From contig OX411543.1 of assembly GCA_948146395.1 (NCBI GenBank), positions 26,056,026-26,120,025 on the forward strand: a stretch of DNA of 64,000 nt, read 5' to 3'. Below the pieces are notes generated by a model. The model worked only from the letters and a program-made list of their open reading frames with translations, was not told the origin of the DNA and ran no database searches. Below, piece after piece: positions 56,141-64,000 of this stretch (positions are counted from its first letter, which is position 1; the number at the start of each line of letters is the position of its first letter). Source of the stretch: Fragum whitleyi (lineage: Eukaryota; Mollusca; Bivalvia; Cardiida; Cardiidae). A program made the translations under genes and the position numbers.

Positions 56141-57406
56141 AGTGCTCTCAATAAGGGGACGTCGGAGTAATGTACGTCCAGAATTTCAGAATTTACATCT
56201 GAAAAATCAGACCCGGACAAGTTTAAAAGAACGTCCGGGATTCAAGGAAAACATCCTGTAATTTGACCCTGGACGTTTTGCGAATTCACCTAATGAAGTA
56301 TTTTAAGTAAGTTCACACATGCAAAAAAATCGAAAATCAACTCGAGCATACACATTATAGCTGACCAAAACAAGTCATGTGTGACGTGCAGAGTAATAGA
56401 CTGTCGCTATAACAACCAGTCTTTGATTATGCAATCTTGTCGGGTAAGCGACACCCCATTACCGCTTCTGTCATTACCTTTCTTTGTCTGATACAGATCG
56501 TGAGGGTCCTTTGATTTGTCTTTTGAAACACACGAAATTCATATAAGGGGAATATTCGTTAGATCAAAAGTAATTCATACATCCTTGACTGATAAAATTC
56601 CAAAATATTGCTTTCTAAAAGTCTTAGAATAGGTCTACAGATAAATTATCTGAAAAGAAAAAAGATGCTACCGGAAGGCATTTCCAAAAGGTCAATCGAG
56701 GGCATCTTCAGAGAACGTGGGAAAATCCCAATGTGGTAATTTTAGCTTTCTTCAACAATATGTCTGACAAGAGATTTGAAATGACGAAGTTTTCTTGTCT
56801 TCTGTTATTCAGATAATTCTGCATAAGTTTTAATAATTTAACATACAACTGCCAGTTCATTAAATTGCACACTACACCTAGAATGTTTGCCACCCTCGGA
56901 ACGACAGGGCGAGGAAAATAAACTTGCATTAATTTCCGTAATATCGCCTGATACCAAAACATCGTAACTAAAATTTGAGGAAGCCGGATTCCTAGGCCCA
57001 CCATGCAAGGTACATTTTAGACCGATTTTAAATAGAAACTCTATAGTAATTTATTAAGATCTAATGAAACTAATAAAAGATGACAGTGGAACCAAAGCTT
57101 GTACCTACTGATTCTTGTAAAAGCTAGAAAGCCTAACCTTAGAAGTTGTTTATTCTTAAAGAACTATTCAGAATGATGGACTTTGCGGTAAAAAAATAAA
57201 CTTATTATTAATACAGAAACAAGTATATTCCTTTTGTGACCCTTTACTTAAATTATTCAAGAAATTGTGATTTGTCCATAAGTATGGGCATGGCCAGGCG
57301 TTTTTTTTTTTTTAGCCTAAAATCTTTGAACGACATCTCCTCCTTAACCACTGTGCTGATTTCAGTGAAATTTTACCAGAATGTCCCTTTGGTGACCTTT
57401 TTATAA
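56141..57406. other. no gene supported
   Basis: GGACGTCGG / AGAACGTCCGGGAT / CCTGGACGTTTT words at 56157-56280; a 98-codon minus-strand frame (57004-56708) opens MVGLGIRLPQIL but has no recognisable motif or splice context. Confidence 0.4.
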
Positions 57407-57776
57407 CCCACCCACCCCCCCCCCACACACACACCTACGATGTAGAGGGGTCTATATTGGTTTCACCATGTCTGTCTATCCATCTGTCCGTCCGTAGACC
57501 TTTTCGTTTCGGGACTCTGTCGAGAACCAAGCGACCTAGAATGATGAAATTTTATACAAATATTGCTTATGACCCAAGGAGGTGCCCTATTATTTTTGGT
57601 TTGCAAAGGTCAAGGTCACAGTCAGCCTTTGTTCATTTTTCGTTTCCAGACTAACTGGAGAACCAAGGGACCTACAATCATGAAACTTTTATACAAATAT
57701 TGCTTATGACCAAAGGAGATGCCCTATTGTTTTTGGTTCACATAGGTCAAAGGTCAAGGTCACAGTGAATGTTTTT
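57407..57776 (+). mobile_element. TACCCCCC-family tandem-array element, truncated
   Basis: CACCTACGATGTAGAGGGG hairpin, TATATTGGTTTCACCATGTC, GTCCGTCCGT, two units (CCTATTATTTTTGG; AAGGTCAAGGTCACAGT), then broken by the next element at 57777. Confidence 0.7.
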
Positions 57777-58109
57777 AGCTCACTTAAGCACAACCTGCTC
57801 AAGGGGAGCTTTTAGAGTGATGCTGAGTCTGTCGTCCGTCATTTGACATGTGTTGTCCGTTGTGCGTTGTCCGTCGTCAACAATTTAGAAAAAACCTCTT
57901 CTTCACCCGAACCACTGGGCCGATTTCAATGAAACTTTGCCAGAGTGTTTCTTGGGTGACCCTCTTTAAAAATTGTCAGCTAAATTCTGATTGGCCAATA
58001 AATATGGGAGCGGCATTTTTACACTTTGAAATCTTTGAACCGCATCTCCTGAACCACTGGGCCAATTTCAATGAAACTTTACCAGAATTTACTTTTGGTG
58101 ACCCTTTTT
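57777..58109 (+). mobile_element. AGCTCACTTAAGCAC tandem-array element, truncated
   Basis: T-run then AGCTCACTTAAGCACAACCT..GCTCAAGGGGAGCT hairpin; GTCCGTCATT..GTTGTCCGT; two ~130-bp units with GAACCACTGGGCC.ATTTCAATGAAA (57898 and 58030). Cut at 58110 by the next 5' end. Confidence 0.75.
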
Positions 58110-58786
58110 AGCCCCACTGGCTGAAAGCCACTGGGGCTATTGTCATGGCATTGTGTCTGTAGTGGGTCCGTTAGTGCGTCCGGTTGTAAAATCTTCTCCT
58201 CATCTACAAGATGAATTTCAACTAAACCTCAAAGGAATGATTCTTGGGTGACCCTCTTTCAAAGTTGTTCAAGAAATTGTGATCCATTAAAAAACACGGA
58301 TTTTTAATGGGTGTGGCTAATTTCCAATTATGGTAAAAATTGACTTTACTCAGAACCTAATAGATGGATACCATAAATATTTTACATGAATGATCCTTGG
58401 AAAACCCTTAATCAGTCTACAAAAAATTATTGTGATCGGATGAAAAATATCGATGTAATAGGCGGAGGTCATTTCTCTAAATGTTCTATAGGGAAACTTT
58501 TGAAATAATTTTCACTGGAATGATCCTTGAGTGACCCTTTATCAGTCTAGAAAAAGTAATTGTGATTGGACAAAAAAAGATGTATTTTATGGGCGAGGTC
58601 ATTTCTCTTTATGTTATATAGTGGAAACTTTGAAAATCATTTTTTCTCAGAATCTTACTGATAGATTTCAACCAAAATTCACTGAAATGTTCCTTTGGTG
58701 ACCCATAGTCAGCTAAGTCAGGCTGCATAAAAAGACTGTGATTTGATAAAAAAGAAAATATATTTTACAGTTGTGGGTCAATTTTT
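58110..58786 (+). mobile_element. AGCCCCACTGGC tandem-array element
   Basis: T-run then AGCCCCACTGGCTGAAAGCC..GTGGGGCT hairpin; GTCCGTTAGTGCGTCCGG; ~130-bp units with GAATGATCCTTG.GTGACCCTTTATCAG-type text. Cut at 58787. Relative of 300-739. Confidence 0.75.
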
Positions 58787-59922
58787 AGCTCACCTGAGCA
58801 CAAAGTGCTCAAGGTGAGTTTTTGGGGTTACTTGATGTCCGTCGTCCGGTAGTGTGTTTTGCGTCGTGCGTCGTGCCTTGTGGACACTCTAGAGGCCATA
58901 TTTATAGCCCAATCAATCTGAAAATTGGTCAGAATGATTATCTTGATGAAATCTTGGACAAATTTGATATTTGGTCAAATGGGGTCATTAACTAGGTCAC
59001 AGGGCCAAATCTTAGAAAAATCTTGTGGACACTCTAAAGGTCATATTTTTAGCCAAATCATCCTGAAAATTGGTCAGAATGATTATCTTCATGAAACATG
59101 GACAAGTTTAAATTGGGTCAAGTGGGGTCAAAAACTAGGTCACGGGGTCAAACCTTAGAAAAACCTTTTGGACACTCTAGAGGCCATATTCTTTGCCCAA
59201 TCAAGCTGAAAATTGGTCAGAATGATTGTCTTGATGAAACCTCGGACAAGTTTGAAATTGGCTCAAGTGAGGTCGAAAACCAGGTCATGGGGACAAGTCT
59301 TAGAAAAACGTGTGGACACTCTAAAGGCCATATTTTTAGCCCAATCAACCTGAAAATTGATCAGAATGATTCTCTTAATGAAATCTCAGACAAGTTTGAA
59401 ATTGGGTCAACTGGGGTCAAAAACTAGGTCATGGGGTCAAACCTTAGAAAAACCTTTTGGACACTCTAAAGGCCATATTTCTATTCCAATCATTCTGAAA
59501 ATAGGTCAGAATGATTATCTTGATGAAATCTCGGGCAAGGTTCAAATTGGGTCAAGCGGGGTCAAAAAATAGGTCAAGAAAACCTTGTGGACACTCTAGA
59601 GCCCAATCATCCTGAAAATTCGTCAGAATGATAATCTTGATGAAATCTCTGATAAGTTTGAAATTGGGTCAAGTGGGGTCAAAAACTAGGTCACTGGGTC
59701 AAATCTTAGAGAAACCTTGTGGGCACTCTAGAGGCCATATTTTTAGCCTAATCATCCTGAAAATTGGTCAGAATGATTATCTTGATGAAATCTAGGACAA
59801 GATTGAAATTGGGTCAAGTGAGGTCAAAAACTAGGTCATTGGGTCAAATCTTAGGGATAACTTGAATTTTTTTTAGATTGTTAATTCAGGTGAGCGATTT
59901 AGGGCCACTATGGCCCTCTTGT
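58787..59922 (+). mobile_element. complete AGCTCACC-family tandem-array element
   Basis: T-run then AGCTCACCTGAGCACAAAGT..GTGCTCAAGGTGAGTT hairpin, GTCCGTCGTCCGG, seven ~143-bp units (GAGGCCATATTTTTAGCC; TTGGTCAGAATGATTATCTT; TTGGGTCAAGTGGGGTCAAA), then GGTGAGCGATTTA, the hairpin GGGCCACTATGGCCC and TCTTGT at 59922. Best-preserved copy in the window. Confidence 0.88.
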
Positions 59923-60690
59923 CTATATTTCTCTTGAATTTTTCTTTGCAGAAACATATCAGCATGTGACACTTAAAAACCCTTATTTACTTGAAATGAA
60001 AATTCATTCATTCATTTATTCACTGAAATTCTCATCATATCAGTAGATTCAGGCCTGTGGAGCAATTCAGCTGCTCAAGAAGCTGCTCTAGTTTAAAGCC
60101 CTCCAATCATTGCAATCCAATAAAATAAAGGATACTGATTGGTTTAAATCTCATCACATGGGGAATTCCATTTCACTTTATTTCTGTATAAAATGCAATA
60201 GGTCTTTCCCCTGACATTCGATCTGCAAGTCTTGTGTTATAGGAACTCGAATTGACGTAATTTCCTATCATCAACACAACATTGCTATTTAACGTATTTA
60301 TAAATTAAAATATTTTTCGAAAGAATTAACGATTACAAGCATGCAGTATTGATTCTAAGCCGATGTAAACCAAGAAAACAGCGAGTTGACGAAGATCATC
60401 AAGCAACCCTCTAAGCAACCCAACTAAGACCGACCACGCCATTTTTGTTTAAAAATACAGACTAACTTGGTAGACACAAGTTTTTTGTCATAATAACCTT
60501 CATACTTTTCAAAGTTGTCATTTAGATATGTATCATTCGTTTTACTTTATGACATTTCACTTCGATAGCGAGATAAAAAAAAATACACGATCTAAAAATA
60601 GATTGTGTAATCTATACGCGCAGAAAGTAGACTTGAAGCTTTAATAATTGACTGAGTATTTTAATAGTTTCTTCGATCAAGAGGATTGCA
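59923..60690. other. no gene seen
   Basis: AT-rich; TTCAGGCCTGTGGAGCAATT at 60048 recurs as TTCAGGCCTGTGGAGGAAT at 60873, flanking the hairpin below. Confidence 0.4.
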
Positions 60691-60855
60691 ATTATAAGGG
60701 ACGAGTGTCTTTTTCACTGCATTTATTGGGGTATAAAGTGCAATTGTCTTAGCACATGGCTTAAACATAACGCCTGGGCGTTATTTGCCATGTGCTAAGG
60801 CAATTGCACTTTATACCCCAATAAACGCAGTGAAAAAGACACTCATCCCTATAAT
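60691..60855. mobile_element. foldback MITE, ~70-bp near-perfect arms
   Basis: ATTATAAGGGACGAGTGTC ... GTGCAATTGTCTTAGCACAT and the reverse complement ending GACACTCATCCCTATAAT; loop around AAACATAACGCCTGGGCGTT. Confidence 0.8.
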
Positions 60856-61107
60856 AAACATTTTAAGGATATTCAGGCCTGTGGAGGAATCAGGGGCTCA
60901 AGTCATGTACTCCAGGTGCTGTGATTTTAACCAATAGAGCAGTGTAAAACCCATTCAAATGAACTATGGTCTGCAAGATTCTTAGGGGACTTCCAACTTA
61001 TGTATTCCAGCTCGAAACAGTTGAAACTACCTTAAAAAATGGGCAGTTACAACTGATTCACACTGAGCCATTGATTTGCCATTTCAAACGAAAATCAACT
61101 TGTTTTT
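60856..61107. other. no feature seen apart from short repeat matches
   Basis: GGCAGTTACAACTG near 61031 resembles the hairpin arm at 1069-1154. Confidence 0.35.
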
Positions 61108-62107
61108 AGCTCACCTGACCACAAAGTGCTCAAGGTGAGCTATTGTGATTACGGTATTCAACTTCCCTACATCATCCATTCACCCATCACTCTGTTAATA
61201 TCACTCTGTATGTATATGGCTTAAACAGTCAGGGGCAGTAACTCTAAATTCGATGGTCGAGCCGGGTAACCCCGACGATATGCGCATGTCCTCATTGTAG
61301 TGAAGCTGTGTGCCAAGTTTCATTGAAATTCGGTCTAAAGTTTTCAAGAAATAGCGTGGAAACGAATATCACTCTGTATGTATATGGCTAAAACAGTCAG
61401 GGGCAGTAACTCTAAATTCAACTGTTGAACTGCGTAACCTCCAAGACATGCGCATGTCCTCATTGTAGTGAAGCTGTGTGCCAAGTTTCATTGAAATCCG
61501 GTCTATAGTTTTCAAGAAATAGTGCGGAAAAGAATATCACTCTGTATGTATATGGCTTAAACAGTCAGGGGCAGTAACTCTAAATTCGATGGTCGAACCG
61601 GGTAACCCCGACAATATGCGCATGTCCTAATTGTAGTGAAGCTGTGTGCCAAGTTTCATTGAAATCCAGTCTATACTTTTCAAGAAATAGCGTGGAAACG
61701 AATATCACTCTGTATGTATATGGCTAAAACAGTCAGGGGCAGTTACTCTAAATTCAACTGTTGAACCGGGTAGCCTCGACAATATGAGCATGTCCTCATT
61801 GTAGTGAAGCTGTGTGCCAAGTTTCATTGAAATCCGGTCTATAGTTTTCAAGAAATAGCGCAGAAACGAATATCACTCTGTATGTATATGGCTTCAACAG
61901 TCAGGGGCAGTAACTCTAAATTCCAGGGTCGAACCGGGTAACCTCCACGACATGTGCATGTCCTCATTGTAGTGAAGCTGTGTGCCAAGTTTCATTGAAA
62001 TCCGGTCTATAGTTTTCTAGAAATAGCGTAGAAATGAATGTCGGACGGAAGGATGGATGGACGGACATGGCAAAAACAATATCATCCCGATGATTTCATT
62101 GGCGGGG
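61108..62107 (+). mobile_element. chimeric tandem-array element, five exact 168-bp units
   Basis: Begins after a T-run with AGCTCACCTGACCACAAAGT..GTGCTCAAGGTGAGCT. Units begin ATATCACTCTGTATGTATAT at 61198, 61366, 61534, 61702 and 61870 (168 bp each). The right end (62040-62107) is GGACGGAAGGATGGATGGAC and a hairpin CATCCCGATG..CATTGGCGGGGGAT, the 5' end of another family in opposite orientation. Confidence 0.8.
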
Positions 62108-62109
62108 GA

Positions 62110-62350
62110 TAATTAAGCAGAATCTTTGCAGGGATGGTCCTTGGATGAAGCTCTTCCAAAGTTGTTAAAAGAATGTATTTCCATCATAAACTCCAATCGC
62201 CAGGGAAATAGGAAGGCCAGTATTTGCCAAAATCTTGGCAAGAATTCTCTCCTCCTAAACTACTGGGCTAATGAAGCTGAAACATGGCAGGGCTGTTCCT
62301 TGGGTGAAGCTCTACCAAAGTTGTTTAAAGAATTTAATTTCATCTAAAAC
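62110..62350 (+). repeat. two ~130-bp repeat units
   Basis: TGGTCCTTGGATGAAGCTCT (62135) and CTGTTCCTTGGGTGAAGCTC (62291) with CCAAAGTTGTT.AAAGAA; 156 bp apart. Related to the 21983-22760 style of array. The open frame across it is incidental. Confidence 0.55.
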
Positions 62351-62798
62351 TCTGGTTTCTGTAGAAGAAGAAAGGCAGAATGTGCCTCCATTTATGGTTA
62401 TTTTACCAAGATTTTTATCTAGCATTACAAGGGTTAGGAAGTTTTAGCAATACAAAATAGCAAACCCTCTTTACTTTTTATTTTTAGGGTTCCATAATTT
62501 GTGAAGAGATAAAGTCTTAAATCCCAGGCTCCTATAACTAATCATCAGGAGATGGTTAGTTATATTAGATAAATGGTAGTCAGGATATAAGGTAAGGGCC
62601 ATTACTTTCACTTTTTACTGGGTCTCACACAAATGACAAAGGGTCAGTAGAAGGGAAAAAAATTAAACTCATCGCCCCCCACCCCCAACAAACTGACTGT
62701 AGGACAGGAGAGCTTTAGGGATTGTGTGTAAATCTGTCTGTCAGCGTGTGCAGCCATCTAATAACTTTTTCTTGTTTATGTGATGAGGTCCGCACAAA
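62351..62798. other. no gene seen
   Basis: AT-rich, with a C-rich tract CGCCCCCCACCCCCAAC at ~62673. Confidence 0.4.
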
Positions 62799-62802
62799 TT
62801 AA

Positions 62803-63040
62803 CCCTTGTCATGCTGAATAAATTTTTGCTAAAATTTTCATCAAAATCAAAGGGCAAAAATCACTGAAATTATGAACTGTAGGTCAATCTCTATTCGAAA
62901 AACTAAATCCATTGACAATTCTGGTTTGAAAGTGAGAAACAGGTGGTGTAGACAAACATCAGACTGCACATATGTGCAGGTTGATGTTTGTCTATATCTC
63001 CTACCAAAGCAGGAATATTCCGGATTCAGCATGACAAGGG
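62803..63040. mobile_element. 238-bp TTAA MITE (copy 4)
   Basis: TTAA at 62799-62802 and 63041-63044; ends CCCTTGTCATGCTGAATAAA / GATTCAGCATGACAAGGG; central hairpin CAGACTGCACATATGTGCAG. Same orientation as copy 1 and exactly 238 bp. Confidence 0.88.
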
Positions 63041-63217
63041 TTAACAGATTCTCTTGAAACTTTCAGAGGATGATTGTAGGGTCATCAGGAGCCCGCTCTC
63101 AAAAATTTGGATAATGTTTTACATGATAAGCAACTGTCCCTTTAATCCTACAATTACGCTGTGAGCGTTTCATGAGAATATTCTAATAATTGTGGCCTTT
63201 ATTGCTCAAGTTTACAT

Positions 63218-63325
63218 TAAGGAAGTGGATCCGTAATAGTCCTGCATCGTTTTGATGGTCTGTTTTCCTTTACAAAAGGGACATCATAATGACCTTACAA
63301 TTAACCTTTGTAAGTTGAAAGAGGA
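63218..63325. mobile_element. left-end fragment of GGTAGTGG TTAA MITE
   Basis: TTAAGGAAGTGGATCCGTAATAG matches the left terminus of 63332-63501; the right half is not complete. Confidence 0.5.
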
Positions 63326-63331
63326 TCTTAA

Positions 63332-63501
63332 GGTAGTGGACCCATAATAGTTCTGCAACATTTTGGAAGGAATAAACTTTAACAGTGTTAACGGAAGTTT
63401 CCAAATGATTTCTTTTATCATAATTTCAAATGAAACCTTGGTCAATATGTTGAAAGGTCATGAGTTCTGAAATGTTGAAGAACTATTACGGCACCACTAC
63501 C
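63332..63501. mobile_element. TTAA MITE, GGTAGTGGACCC family (copy 2)
   Basis: TTAA at 63328-63331 and 63502-63505; GGTAGTGGACCCATAATAGTT ... GAACTATTACGGCACCACTACC; 170 bp. Confidence 0.8.
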
Positions 63502-63674
63502 TTAAAATTGGTGCTCTTTATAACTAAAAAGAATGCATTAATGGACAGATTCTCAGACAGACGGGAAACACAGAATCACTATGGCTCTTCTGAACTTTAG
63601 TTTTTAGAGTTAAAAATTGTTTTAAAAAGCAATGTTGAACCCATTCAAACAAACTAATAAACAAATCATGATAT

Positions 63675-63865
63675 GCCTGAATAGGGTTTTACACTGCTTT
63701 TAACAATTTTAGTCATTAAAGGAGGCTGGAGCACATAACAATGTATTCCAGACATGGGTATTCATAATCTTTAATTTAATTTATTATCAATACCCAATAA
63801 TCATACAATAATGGATTATGTAACATTTTTGTTAAAGTGGTTGAAGTTCAATCCCAGTGATGACA
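63675..63865 (-). mobile_element. degenerate SINE
   Basis: Tail complement TTTTACACTGCTTTTAACAA, body GGAGCACATAACAATGTATTCC, head remnant AGTTCAATCCCAG.. at the right. Confidence 0.45.
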
Positions 63866-64000
63866 TTTTATAAAATTAAAAAAGTAATATTTCTCTGCCA
63901 ATACATGAATATTTCAATTTTATTGGGATAAAATTTTCAACACATCAATATCTAATTACAATTTATCTTCTATAAGTTTTCTAATAATTTTGGGTTTAGA

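Noticed and set aside
56708..57004. 98-codon minus-strand frame MVGLGIRLPQIL..
   Set aside because: No recognised domain, no splice-site context, and alternative frames are equally plausible; insufficient to call a gene.

Overview
This window is eukaryotic, most probably from a bivalve mollusc. It is AT-rich and intron-bearing. It contains a metazoan DENND4/Crag-type gene, and almost everything else is nested transposable elements of kinds I associate with bivalve genomes: tandem-array elements whose 5' end is an AGCTCACCTGAGCAC hairpin, TTAA-flanked MITEs, tRNA-derived SINEs and CR1/L2-like LINEs. The bivalve placement rests on memory of repeat styles and was not searched.

Host gene: minus strand, 8805 down to 1357. 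Six coding exons have consensus GT/AG borders and compatible phases. They encode the first ~343 residues of a DENND4 (Rab GEF) protein: the MABP domain and the start of the uDENN domain. The 3' part lies off the left edge and the 5' UTR exon(s) upstream of 8818 were not located. The introns carry MITEs and tandem-array elements; one 238-bp TTAA MITE ends ~22 bp from the first coding exon's splice donor.

Repeat landscape from left to right: 8.2-23.8 kb holds TTAA-flanked MITEs (several families, one with copies of exactly 238 bp), SINE copies and two large tandem-array tracts. 23,877-28,946 is a 5.07-kb element with ~0.65-kb terminal inverted repeats and a perfect 6-bp target duplication (ATTGTA); nested in it are a 633-bp tandem duplication, a tandem-array element and a TA-flanked mariner-like MITE. 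31,004-32,190, 37,977-38,772 and 47,914-48,767 are CAGGG/CAGGGTT-ended hAT-like elements with 5-6-bp target duplications. 33,609-37,074 is a Mutator-like element with a 9-10-bp duplication, studded with a TACCCCGGGAAT motif. 37,290-44,613 is an old long inverted repeat (arms ~1 kb after subtracting insertions), each arm hit by different later insertions, so that the arms serve as empty sites for each other. Two degenerate LINEs follow (39,236-40,394 and ~44,640-47,640); the second keeps a 2A-like motif, a PHD-type finger, endonuclease and reverse transcriptase blocks. 50,234-51,881 is a TIR element whose ends are 11-bp-period CGTGT arrays. 54-62 kb is dominated by tandem-array elements, four of them lying head to tail.

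The strongest unexplained pattern is that at least seven tandem-array families with unrelated bodies share one architecture: insertion beside a T-run, a 5'-terminal hairpin, GTCCG-rich DNA, a 130-180-bp tandem array, a 3' hairpin, and a terminal TCTTGT(TT). Paralogous empty sites in the 37-44 kb inverted repeat show insertion in homopolymer A/T runs without a clear duplication, which points to a Helitron/Helentron-like (HINE) origin. No intact transposase or replicase gene is visible in the window.
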